A stretch of DNA of 64,000 nucleotides, taken from assembly GCA_030272155.1 (NCBI GenBank), contig CP126191.1:2936501-3000500 (forward strand). The letters are read 5' to 3'. A program made the translations under genes and the position numbers. How positions within the stretch are numbered: position 1 is the stretch's first letter; each line of letters opens with the position of its first letter. Below, piece by piece: positions 12,299 to 23,600 of this stretch. The notes under the pieces are model-generated. The model did no database searches and was not told the DNA's origin. It saw only the letters and a list, made by a program, of their open reading frames with translations. This DNA comes from Tetradesmus obliquus (taxonomy: Eukaryota > Chlorophyta > Chlorophyceae > Sphaeropleales > Scenedesmaceae).

Positions 12299-12988
12299 TG
12301 CATGCGGCAAAGGGTGGCAGCCCTTGGTCAACTGGCCCAGGATCAAGCAAGGGCAGCAGCAGCAACAGCAGCAAAGGCAGCGGCAACAAAAGCAGCGGCA
12401 AAAGCAGCAGCAAAAGTAGTGGCGGCAGCAGCAAGGGCGGCGGCAGCTCAAAAACAGGCAGCAGCAAACCCAAGAGCAGCAAACCCAAGAGCAGTAAAGC
12501 CGTGCCTAGTGGCACAGGGTTTGCCCCCAAGGGGCTGCAGCAGCAGCAAGTGCCAATGTACAAGCTGACAACACCACTCACGCCTCAGCTGCTGGTGAGT
12601 GCGCCAGTGGCAGCCTAAACGCAGCAGGTATCATCATGCCTTGTCAGTGTTCAGAGGCTTTGTTGATGGGGTTTCTACGGAGCATGTCTTACAAGCAGTG
12701 TTGGCAGCATGCAACTTGGGCACACACTGCTTGCTGGCTAATGGGTTAAGCATGCGCACATGCAGAATATCAACACGTGGCCTTTCATAATGTAGCCCCT
12801 CCCATGCCGACGCCATTTGTGTCGAACATCCCCAGAAGCAAATGCAAATGCAAATGCATGCATTACACTTGCAGGATGAGCTGTCAGGCTGGGAGATGGT
12901 GCCCTCCCCGCTGTGGGGCACCTTCACAGGCCACTGCGAGGGAGAGTGGCTGGGCCAGTACGCAGCATACACGCCCTGGGGAGGTGAG

Positions 12989-13052
<64 letters not shown>

Positions 13053-14003
13053 TACATTGCAGCAGCAGTCAGCAGCAGCAGCAGCAGCAGCGTGTTAAGG
13101 AGCGGGGCACAGCCTTGTCGAGTGCAGCACTGGTAGCTCTTGCTGGTGCTTGCATAGCTGCACTGCCGCAACTGCTGCTGCGCCTTCTTGGTTGATGCGA
13201 GCAGCTGCATGGCAACAGCAGTGCATCGTTGGTGTTTGCGTTGAGTGTTTGCATTAAGCACGCGTTGGATGTTCTGCAGGCGACCCTGACCCAGTGTGGG
13301 CTCATCATCATCAACTTATCAGTCCAGCCGTAACAATTACGTCATAACCATAACAATTCCACCAGCCTTGCATGCGTCTTATGTCTTTGCAGGTGACCCG
13401 GAGCCAGTGTGGGCTGACGCGTCTGGCGCATACCTGCTGAATGCATACAGCAGGGCCAGCGAGCAACGGCAGCAGGTGCCAGCAGACGCAGATGCAGACA
13501 CAAATGAGGATGCAGACATGCTTGTGCGCACCACGCTGCGCTCAGCATCTGTCAGCAGCTTGATCGGCGGCACATCGGCCAGCAGAGCAGCAGCAGCGGC
13601 AGCAGCAGAGCGCGCAGCGGCGCGCGCTGCAGAGGCTGCTGCAGGCGGCAGCGCAGCAGCAGCAGCAGCAGCAGTGGGTGGTGCGGATGCTGCTGCTGCT
13701 GAGGAGGCAGCAGCAGCAGATGATGATGCTGAGGGCTTTGCTTACAACAGCGGCGGCTCTGTGGTGTTCAATGGCGGCTCATACTCCATAGGTCCCAAGC
13801 AGCTGGGTGAGTGGTGCGTGTTAGTGTGGTGTTTGGGGAGACCTGCTGGCACTTGAGCAGCTACAAGCAAGTCAGTCTCAGTGCAGCACTGGCTGGTTCT
13901 TGCTGACCAAACTTGCTGATGTAATGCATTGCACTGTGGGTCCTTGCGAGTGTTTGCTGATGCTTGCTGTTGCTCTCTGCTGCTCTCTGTTGCTTGCTCT
14001 TAC

Positions 14004-14052
<49 letters not shown>

Positions 14053-14262
14053 ATGTTGCACCGCAGAGGGCCCTGAGCTTGAAATTGACTTGCAGGAGCT
14101 GGCTGCAGAGGACCCAGATGCCCTGGCCAACCTGCCACACAGCACGGCAGTGTTTGAGGCTGCGCTGGTGGCTGGCGGTGATGTGCGGCTTCGCATGGTG
14201 GCCACGCTCAAGCTGCGGCAGCTGCCCGGGGAAGCAGAGCTAGATGTGGAGGTGGGTGGTGG

Positions 14263-14334
<72 letters not shown>

Positions 14335-15530
14335 AGTGGTTTATCAAGGTACAATTAGTGCTTGAACATGGTGTGTGGAGTGAAGTCATTGGGTAGTGGG
14401 CTGCTGGTGGTTGGCAGCCACACCAACCTGCATGCAGAGAAGCGGCCCCTGTGTGCGCTGTTCTGTCTGTTGTGTCAAACACACAGCACTGCTTGTCATT
14501 CTCCCTTGCTGCCTGCCAGGTGGCGCGCCTGCTGCTGTACAAGGAGTACTGGTACGGTACGGCAGAGAGCACTGCCGGCCTTACCAGGAAAAGCAAGCAG
14601 CTGGCAGCAGCAGCAGCAGCAGCAGCAGATGCGGACACACCCAGCAGCAGCAGCAGCAGCAGTGAAAGCCCGTCCGGCCATGTGCTGCAGCTGCTGCCGT
14701 CACACAAGTTTGACGTGCCGGTGGTCAACCTGCCGCGCCCGCAGCCGCAGCAGCTGGCCGGCTGCTGGAACGTGTTCCTGGTGGCTGCAAACCCAGTTGT
14801 GGAGGAAAACCCTGACACGCTGCAGGTGGGTGCATTTCAAACACAGAGCTTCAAGCTCAAGCAAAGTTTGCTCAGAGTAGTGCGGAGCTATGCTGATGTG
14901 CCAGGCACAAGTGGGCAATGTTCCAGACGTGCAATAGCGCAAGCGCTTCTGCAAAAGGATAAATCATATACAAATGCATGGCTGGTTGAGTCGGCTGCCC
15001 ACACTCGCTGCTCTTGCTGCTTGCTGCTTTCTGCCTGCACCATGCAGGAGGAGGAGGTGCTGGTGTATAGCAGCCGGGAGGAGCGGCAGCAGTGGCATGT
15101 GCCGGGCCTGACCAGCAGTGCCGCGGTTGGCAGCAGCATCAGCAGCAGCAACGGCAGCAGCTCAAATGGCACGGGTGCTGGCGCTGCTGGCGAATCATCC
15201 ACACCAGCAGCAGCTGCAGCAGCGGAGGATTTTGATGATGATGGTTCAGGTGGCTCCTTCTGGCTTCCTGGCGGGGCGGTTGTTACAATTCGAATGGTGC
15301 AGTGGCCGCCAGCTGGCACTCCAGGAGCAGTAGCAGCAGCAGCAGCAGCCAGCAGCAACGGCAACGGCGCCAGCAGCGCTGTGGCTCGAGGGCTTCAGGT
15401 TGGGCTGCACTGGCTTGTGGATGGTGGCAGTTGTTTGTTTGTGGAGCGGCAATATGACGCAGAGGCGGTGTTGGCAGAGGTGCGGCAGGGCACAGCAGTC
15501 AAAGGAGGCTGGAGTGGGGGCCGCATGTAG
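12299..15530 (+). CDS. Conserved protein of unknown function, probably plastid-targeted (5' exon missing)
   Basis: Model: join(12299..12594, 12875..12983, 13393..13806, 14067..14251, 14520..14825, 15048..15530), all in phase; the start exon was not found. The first exon is a Ser/Lys/Gly-rich linker followed by GTGFAPKG, a pattern common just after transit peptides. Conserved blocks follow: ELSGWEMVPSPLWGTFTGHC and EGEWLGQYAAYTPWG; VFNGGSYSIGPKQL; LLLYKEYWYG; HKFDVPVVNL with GCWNVFLV; then EEEVLVYSSREERQQWHVPG and FWLPGGAVVTIRMVQ; and a C-terminal VGLHWLVDGGSCLFVERQYD. The GEW start and the barrel-like strand order recall lipocalin-like DUF3598-type plastid and cyanobacterial proteins, but that is a tentative resemblance. 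Low-complexity Ala/Ser runs interrupt exons 3, 5 and 6. Exon content is well supported; function unknown. Confidence 0.65.
12990..13050 (+). repeat. (CAG)n run just after a 5' splice site
   Basis: About 20 CAG units on the sense strand begin six bases after the GTGAGC donor at 12984. This is the opposite sense to the CTG runs that precede acceptors. Confidence 0.9.
13279..13302 (+). pseudogene. decayed copy of an exon start with its acceptor
   Basis: The sequence from 13279 (gcgaccctgacccagtgtg) repeats the start of the real exon at 13393 (gtgacccggagccagtgtg), about 114 bp upstream. The acceptor ctgcag is intact. Its reading begins GDPDPVWA like the true GDPEPVWA, then departs and meets a stop, so use of this site would give a truncated product. 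Confidence 0.75.
14005..14052 (+). repeat. (CTG)n run before a 3' splice site
   Basis: About 16 CTG units stand just upstream of the acceptor ACCGCAG (ending 14066) in the unknown plastid-type gene. Confidence 0.9.
14262..14334 (+). repeat. (GCT)n run near a 5' splice site
   Basis: About 24 sense-strand GCT/CTG units start ten bases after the GTGGGT donor at 14252. This is an exception to the CAG-at-donor tendency. Confidence 0.85.
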
Positions 15531-16401
15531 GCAGGTGTTATTTGTATGCTTTGACTGCCTTGGTGCTTGTCGAGGCTGACGGGGGTGTGGGCAGTAGCCC
15601 GGCAGTTGTCATAGCAGTGGGCCACAGGGGTGGCCTGTGCATGGCATGTGGGGAGGAGGGGAAGTAATCAGCTTGTGGCTGAGGTGTTGCTGCAGCTGGT
15701 GCTCGCAAGACAATACATTTGTCGCGAACAAGCCAGCGTTCAGGCGATGTGCCGATGCACTTGGCATTGCAATAGGAGGTATTAGTTACACCCTTCCTTT
15801 GGTAACCTCCCCGTCTTGGTAAGCTGCCAAGCCTTGGATATGTATTTGGACAAGTTGAGGCCTATTGATGAGCCGCTTGCAAGCACTGGATCGCTCACAT
15901 CCAAGCCACAAGCACCTGCATCGATTTGCATGCACAAGCAGCAGGAGCGAAAACTCGACTAAATTTGAGGTAAAAACTATGCCATTGATTCCTATATGCA
16001 ACATAGCGACGATCAGGCCACTGGTGTGTGTCAGGGCAGTGTTCGCACTGGACGGAAGGCATCTAGGGCGCACAAATAAGTGATATAGCTTGTTGTGGTT
16101 TGTACATGTGGCTGCGGTATTCTTGGAGCGCTGTGACTAGCTGCGTGACCACCCTTCTGCAACCCGCTTGCTGAGAGCGAAGTGCTGTGCATGCTGTCCT
16201 GCAGGCCACGCACTGCTGATCGGTGCTCATTAAATAGCTGTCTTGCAGCCGTTTGTCAGACACAGCATACCTGTGAGCAGGAGCAGCGTTGCAGAACAGC
16301 ACCGCTTGTCTGACACTGCACACAGCCTCGCGAGCCTCGGTGCCCGCTCTGCTGGCGTTTCTTACGCCAGTGCGGGCTGCTGACAGCACTGGCCGCTCGG
16401 C
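15531..16401 (+). other. 3' UTR of unknown gene and 5' region of YAK1 gene
   Basis: Two same-strand genes flank this stretch. The first part is G/T-rich, as expected for a 3' UTR here. No coding sequence was recognised. Confidence 0.45.
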
Positions 16402-19400
16402 ATGGGAGATGGCAGTGCTGTCATGCAATCTGTGATGATGCTGAGGGGCACAGGCAATGGCCACTCAGCACCAGAAGGCTTGCCTGCAGTTGATGGCAGC
16501 GCGTCATTGCTGGGCAGTGCACTTCAGCAGCTAGAAAAACGCTTCAGTTCAGGCTCTATGGGTGCAGGCAGCAACGGCTGGGGCCCGGCCTCAATGCAGA
16601 ATGGCGTGTTCAGTCAGTCACAGCCAAACAACAGCGTGCAAGCAGATCTGATGGATAGCCAGCAGCAGCACGTAGCGCTACAGCAACCAGAGCAGTCAGG
16701 GCTGCAACAGCAGCAGCAGCAGTTTGAGTTTGCGCAGGCAATGCAGCAGCAGTACCAGCAGCAGGTGACCCACATGCAGGCCTTTGTAGGTGCACAAATG
16801 GCACAGCTGCATGGCAGCGTGGAGCAGCAGCAAGCCGCTGCTGCCGTGCAGCAGCAGCTGCAGCAGCAGCAGGCCTTGCAGCTCGCCAAAGCTGCTGCGG
16901 CAGCAGCAGCAGCACCAGCAGCTGCTGGCGTTCCTCGGCCGAGGCTGTCAAAAGATGGCAGCTGGTTCAATCCAGGCAGCGCCACCCAGCAGCAGCAGCA
17001 GCAGGGGCAGTTGCAGCAGCAACAGCCTCACCACCAGCAGCAGCTGCAAGGTGCTGTCTCTGCGTTGCGCCAGAGCCTCATGCAGCAGCAGCAGCAAATG
17101 CAGCGGCGCCAGAGCTTGGAGCAGCAGCAGCAGCAGCACAGCTTGGGTCAAGATGCTCAGCTGGCAACCAAGCCTCTGGTATTCAAGGTTGGCTCACAAG
17201 CGCAGCCTGGCACACACATGGTGTTTGCGAAAGCAGGCAGTGGTACATTTGGCAGTGCACCAAGCAGCAGCACACAGGCGCCTTACATGGCCTTCCAGCA
17301 GCTGCAGCAGCAGCAGCAGCAGCTTGCGGGCGATGGCAGCACACAGGCATCTGCTGCTGCTAATGCTGCTGCAATGCCAGGCTCCCAGCCACACAACAGC
17401 AGCAGCAGCACAGCTGCCGCTGCCGGCAGCACCAGCAGCAGCAGCTGCAGGTTCAGTGCAAACGGCCCGCCCAGCAGCAACCTGACGGTGCGCATGACCA
17501 TTCAGTTGGTGGCGACATACAAGAAATGCACACCTGTGGGGCCAGGGGCAGGCGTGCCGCAGCCGCTGCCACGCAGGGTGCTGACTAAGCCCGGCGCAGC
17601 GGTGAAGAACGATGGCTGGGATAATGAAGCAAGCGACTTGGTGCTGTGCACACAGGTGAGCGGCAGCAGCAGCAGTTAGTAAGTGTTGCCGTGCAGACAT
17701 GCAGGTGGTGTGGGTGTGTATGTCGATGCATAGGTTATGAGCCTGCAGTGCGGCAGCAGTAGCTGGCTGACTTGCCAGCCTGGCGGCCCCTGCTGTGAAG
17801 AAGCAGAAGCCTTTTGGAGCAGCGGATGTTGCGGTTCTGGGCAGGGTTTCTGTCTGTCTGCAACGTATGCTTGCATATGGTTGCATGAACGCTGGCAATG
17901 CACACCAACAACAACTGCTGCTGCTGCTGTGCCAGGACGTGCTGGTGAATGCCGCGGGGCAGCGTTACATCGTGCTGGACATGCTGGGCAGCGGCACCTT
18001 TGGCCAGGTGGTGTCAGCGTACAGCGAGGCAGCAGGCAGGCCCGTGGCCGTCAAGGTGAGGCCGGCAGCAGCAGCAGCAGCAGCACCTGAGCAGCGGCTG
18101 TTGTGTCGCGTGCGTTGGTGGCAGCAGCATGTTGGCCAGTGCATGTTTGTATCGCTTGCAGCAGCAGCAGCAGTGACGTTTCTTCAGAGCACAGACGTGC
18201 AGCAATAGGCAGCATGTCTCTGCAAGTGTCGCGCACTCCTGGCACGCCTGTCCCTTGCAGCTGATCCAGATGTGGCCCAGATGTGGCCTGAACCACACAG
18301 TTTCCATCCAAGGGCCTCATTGTCATGCCATTGTCTCCTTCGCTTCCGGCCCCCTGCTTGCCCCGCAGGTGACCAAGACCGCGGGTGATCAAGCACCAGC
18401 CCACCTACTACCACACAAACAGCTTGGTCCTGTGTCCATCACATGCATTGCTGTGCTGCTCTGCTTGCCCCGCGGGTGATCAAGAACCAGCCCTACTACC
18501 ATGCACAAAGCTTGGCCCTTTGTTTATCACATGCATTGTCATTCTGCTTCCGTCTTTCCCCGCAGGTGATCAAGAACCAGCCCGCCTACTACCACCAGGC
18601 ACGCGTGGAGGTGGGCATCCTGCAGCTGCTCAACGGCCGCTGCGACCCGGGTGACGCGCACCACCTGGTGCGGCTGCACGACGCCTTCCTGCACAGGCGC
18701 CACCTGTGCCTGGCCTTTGAGCAGCTGGGCATCAACCTGTTCGAGCTGCTGAAGCGCAACGGCTTCAGGGGGCTGAGCCTGGGGCTGCTGCGGCTCTTCC
18801 TGCAGCAGGTGAGCTTGTTTGCTGTGTATCTGATTGCAAGTGCTGTTTGCATCTACTGGGGGAGTGAAGGCATGTACGCATATCACAGAGTCAGGCTGCG
18901 TTTGTGTGTGTCGTGCTGTACAGAGCGTGTTTCTGCGTGGTGCTCTGGTGTGCTGATGGCTGGCATATGTGCGTGGCGGCTGTTCCTGTGATGACTGTCA
19001 TTTGCGGGCTGCAGTGGCCTGGTGCTGTGTTGTCCGACCTATGCACCTGACTTCATGTCCTGTCTGTCGGCTTACCCTGCATGCGCCAACTGATAGGATC
19101 GCATTGCGTTGACTGACATGCGGCTTTGCCCCGTGCTTCTCGTCCTTCCCCTGCAGATCCTGGACGCGCTGATCGTGCTGCGTGACGCCTCCATCATCCA
19201 CTGCGACCTCAAGCCCGAAAACATCCTGCTGGCGCCCCCAGCAGCCTCAGGAGGCGCCCTGGGCCAGCTCAAGCTCATCGACTTTGGCAGTGCATGCTTC
19301 GAATCCCGCACCGTGTATAGTTACATTCAGAGCAGGTTTTACCGCAGCCCTGAGGTGCTGCTGGGGCTGGCGTACTGTGCGGCCATCGACATGTGGAGCT

Positions 19401-22400
19401 TTGGCTGCGTGGCTGCAGAGCTGTTCCTGGGCCTGCCGCTGTTCCCAGGTGAGGCAGGGAGGTGCAGTGGTGTGGTGAGCGTAGTTGAGCTCACTCCAGC
19501 TGTAGCTGTGTTGTGGGCACGGCAGTGATGCTTGATCCATGTGTGCAAGCTTCAGGGGTGCCCACAGGGGTGCACACCAAGATGGGACAGCGGTTGTGCC
19601 AGTCCTCGCACAATGCACGTGCATCTCGTCAACTCTTCAGCAAAAACCCTTTCACCAATCATGCTGCTGTTGCCGCCACCGCTCGGCTCTGCCCTCTGTG
19701 CAATTTTGCTTGCTTCTGCTGCAGGTGCCAGTGAGCACGACCTGCTGTGCCGCATCATAGAGACGCTGGGGCCGCCTCCCGCCTGGATGATGGCAGCAGC
19801 CAAGCGCACCAACACCTTCTTCAAGCAGGTGCCTGCTGGCGCTGCTGGCGACGGCAGCAGCAGCAGCGCGGCAGCAGCAGCAGCAGCAGGCGGCGATGGT
19901 GGCGGGTACCGGCTGTATACGAAGGAGGAGTTTGAGGCAGCAAACAAGACCCAGGTGGGTGAACAGGTTGAGTCTGCATGCAATTGCTGAGGTGTGCATG
20001 GTAGAGGTGCGCACGTCTGTCTGTAACAAAGCCTAAGCATGGTGTCATGGGCAAGCCAACCAGCTCAAGAGCACCTACCGCTGCCAACTCAACATGGAGC
20101 AATGCACCATCTCAGCGGTGCAATACTGCTGCTGCGGCTGCTGCTGCTGCTGCTGCTGCCAGGCGCCCGCGGGCAAGCGCTACTTCAGCCACAGCCGCCT
20201 GGCAGACATCATCGGGCACTACCCCTTCAAGCAAGGCGCCTCAGAATCTGAGGAGGCACACGAGCGGCAGCAGCGCGAGGCCCTGCTGGATCTGCTGATC
20301 GGGGTTTTGGATCTGGACCCTAAAACCCGCTGGACCCCACGCCAAGCCATCAAGCACCCTTTCATCACAGGGGAGCCCTTTACAGGGCCATACCAGCCAG
20401 CAGCAGACAGCCCCCCGCAAGGCATTCAGCATCATCACCATCACCACCACCACCATCGGCACCACGGCGGGCAGCAGCAGCAGAGTGCAGCAGAGCAGCA
20501 GCAGCAGTTTGCGGCAGCAGTTGCAGCAGCCGCTTCGCAGGAGCAGCTGGCGGGGTCATTAGGTGCTGCTGGAGTCGGGCTAGCTCAGCAGCAGCAGCAG
20601 CAGGCCGGCAGGGCGGTGCCAGTTGCCATGGCAGCTCGCAGCTACGCCCACCAGCAGCAGCAGCAGCAGCAGTTTGGCAGCCACCAGCAGCAGTACGCGG
20701 CAGCAGCAGCAGCGGCAGGCATGCTGCAAGCCACACCCCCAAGTGGCTTCCTAGGACCCGGAAGCTTCACTGTCACAGCAGGAAGCTTTGTGCCTGGCTC
20801 AACAAGCAACTTGCTGCAGTACTCACCAGCAGCTGCACAGGTGCATGCCCGGGCACATGCGATTGCCATGGCAGCGCTGCAGCAGCTGAGCCCGCAGCTG
20901 GGCAGTAGCTTCCAGGCGCAGACTGCTGCTGCGTTGCTGGGCAGCAGTGTGAGCAACAGAGGTGGCGGCAGCGGCAGCTACAACGCATCAGCAGGTGAGT
21001 TTGCATAGCGCTGTGGTGTGCGGCGTGTATGCTTGCCTGTGTGAGTGCAGTGCGAAGCACTTGCGCTTACTGCAGTGATTCAGCGTTTAACGTAGAAGCA
21101 TGCTCGAGCAGTGGTCCGGCAAGCAGTAGTAAAATACCTGCAAGTGGTGAGTTCAATGGCCATTCTGCAGGCTGCTCACCGTGCCTTTGCTGCATTGCTC
21201 TGCCTGCCTGCTGCTGCAGGCATGAACCTCCTGCAGCAGCACCACCAGCAGCAACAGCAGCAGCAGCAGCTCAGCAGCAGCTTCAGCCCCGCTCGCCCGC
21301 TGCTGCCCTCCGGCCGCACACCACTGTCCGCACAGCAGCAGCTCCTGCGGCAGCAGCAGCAGCAATTAGGAGGTAGCGGCGACTTCTCCTCACAGGTCAC
21401 TGCAATGGCAGCTAGTCCAGCACCTCCACCTGCACCCCGCAGGGGCAGCCTAACTGGCAGCATGGGGCCGCCATTGCCTGCTGCCTCATCTGGTATGCGC
21501 CAGAGCAGCTTTACAGGTGGCAGTCAGCAAGCCGCAGCAGCTGCTGCAGCAGCGACAGCAGCAGCAGCAGCAGCATCAGGGGACTTCATGGGCAGTGGGA
21601 GTCTGGCGCATTCGTTCAACCACAACCTGCTGATGTCGCCTGTGAGCCCGGCACACATCAACAACATGGCAGCGGTGCTGGCAGCTGCGCGTCGGCAGCA
21701 GCAACAGCAGCAACAGCAACAGCAGCAGCAGGGTTTGGGCATGGCGCCTTCGGTGAGTGCCGAGTGCTTGGCATTGCAAAGATATGGTGGGCCCTCATTT
21801 TGTTGTTGAAGAATCGTTTGCAAGGCTGTGAGCAACATACATACTACAGAGTGCAGCTCTTCACTTCGATGCTTGTGCCTGACAGATTAGTGTTGGCAGA
21901 ACATGGCATCAGCATAACTACGGCCACTGAACGCTGGTGCGCTGCCACGCTGTGTCCTCTTATCGCAGAGCGCGCCACGCAGCGGGAGCCTGCAGCAGCG
22001 CTGGCGCAGTGCAATGGAGCAGCAGGCGCCTGCTGGGCCGGCTGCAGCAGCACCGCTGGCCTCTTCTGCAGCTGCAGCAGCGGGCTTGCACATGCAGCAG
22101 ATCGCTGCACACCAACAGCAGCAGCAGCAGCAGCAGCCGCTGGCGTTCTTCCAGCAGTACCAGCAGCAGCAGCAGCAGCAGTTGTCAGCAAGCTGGCAGC
22201 AGGGTGCTGCACCTGTTGGGCTGCTGGGCCAATCCGTACCATCAGGTGCTGCTGACAGCAGCGGCATGCTGCAGTGGCAGCAGATCCAGCACTACTACGA
22301 GCAGCAGCAGCAGCATCAAGCCGCCGCAGCAGCAGCAGCTGCAGCACTGGCCTCCAAGGCTGCTGCTGCTGCTGCCAGTTCCAGCTCAGGTCCGCTGCCT

Positions 22401-23600
22401 GGCTTGAGCTCCGGTGCATTGACTGGCAGCCCTGCTGTTACTGCTGCTGCTGCTGCATCAGCAGATGGCGTGCAGCAGGATGGATTTGGTGGCCTGCCGC
22501 CGCCGCGCGGCATCCGCAACAGCAGCAGCGGCACGCTCGGGCAGCAGCATGGCACGCCGAGTATGCGTGTGAGCAGCGCGGATGATGTCATGTTCATGAT
22601 GGAGGAGGCAGCGGGTCCCAGTGGCAGTGCAACACCAAGCATGCAGCAAGACAGTGTTGAGGGCACTGCTGCAGCAGCAGCAGCAGGTGGCGGTGCAGGC
22701 ATGCACATGCACAGCAGCCAGCTGCATCATCAGCAGATGCCCTTAGCAGCGCTGCAGCAGCAGCAGCAGCAGCAGCTGGGCAATCCTGAGCTGATTGCAT
22801 CTAGTCCACTGGAGCTGGCACCGATTGACGAGCAGCAGCAGCAGCAGCAGCGCTCTCTGCTTGGTGTGGGCAGCTTGGCGCATGCTCAGCCGCAGCCGCA
22901 GGCTGCTCTGATGCAGCCGTCACTGCATGCCACAGGGCCACTGCAGCAGCAGCAGCAGCATGACGATGATGATGATGACTTGGAACTGCAGGAGGAAGAA
23001 GTGATGGAGGATGAGCACCCAGGAGACTGGAACCCGCTGTACAGCGATGAGCAGCTGCTGGGCGAGCAGCAGGCGTCACCTGCCGCAGCAGCAGCAGCAC
23101 TGGCACCAGCCCAGCAGCAGCAGCAGCAGCAGCGGCAGCCGGCAGGGGTCCTGCACAGCGGCGCCTTGCATGCTGCACTGCCTGGTGCGCCGCTGAGCTA
23201 CGGCCCTGCTGCTGCTGGGCTGCATGAGGCGGCTGGCGCTGCCGGCATGCTGCAGAGCAGCAGCAGCCGCAGCAGGCGCAGCAGCATGGCGCATGTGAGG
23301 GCCATGTCTGTTGAGCTGCCGGGAGGGGCCAGCACAGAAGATGAGATAGAGGCTGAGCTTGTGGCTGCTGGCGTGGGTGCTGCCCGCATGCCTGATGGCA
23401 GCCTGCCTAGCCGGCCAGTTAATGTGGTGGCGGCTGCTGCTGCAGCTGGTGCTGGTGCATCGCCTAGCACTGCAGATATGGAGCTGGGGATGGGGTTGGA
23501 TCCTTACTGGAGCTTCAGGCAGCCAACAAACCTGCTGCACAATCCGTTGCACGCCTTGCAGCAGCAGCACCAGCAGCAGCAACACCAGCAGCAGCAGTAG
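16402..23600 (+). CDS. YAK1-type dual-specificity kinase (DYRK family)
   Basis: Protein kinase of the YAK1 branch of DYRKs; algal and plant members link nutrient/TOR status to growth and lipid storage (Chlamydomonas TAR1 is one). Model: join(16402..17655, 17936..18055, 18566..18808, 19157..19448, 19725..19954, 20163..20994, 21220..21752, 21969..23600), eight exons in phase, 1,711 residues. A Gln-rich N-terminus (about 420 residues) ends in the YAK1 signature YKKCTPVG and [11 protein letters not shown]. The kinase domain (about 427-775) has the glycine loop GSGTFGQV, lysine in VAVK, catalytic [13 protein letters not shown], the activation-loop [13 protein letters not shown] and the YAK1-type end [14 protein letters not shown] Gln/Ala/Ser-rich tail of about 930 residues with Ser-rich phospho-site-like segments follows. 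Three relic copies of the exon-3 start lie in intron 2. Very secure. Confidence 0.96.
18323..18565 (+). repeat. YAK1-like: tandem copies of the YAK1 exon 3 start within intron 2
   Basis: The true acceptor CCCCGCAG (ending 18565) and exon start gtgatcaagaaccagccc recur upstream at 18476 (offset 90) and 18385 (offset 181), with a further gtgaccaag after an intact ccccgcag at 18369. Flanking catgcattg-type sequence is shared too, so the unit is about 90 bp. The copies at 18385 and 18476 read CGCGG where the true site reads CGCAG, so their acceptor AG is lost; the outermost cryptic acceptor at 18367-18368 remains. Confidence 0.9.

Noticed and set aside
14240..14818. Long minus-strand frame with a poly-Ser run
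   Set aside because: It is the reverse of a CTG microsatellite and of coding exons of the plus-strand gene.
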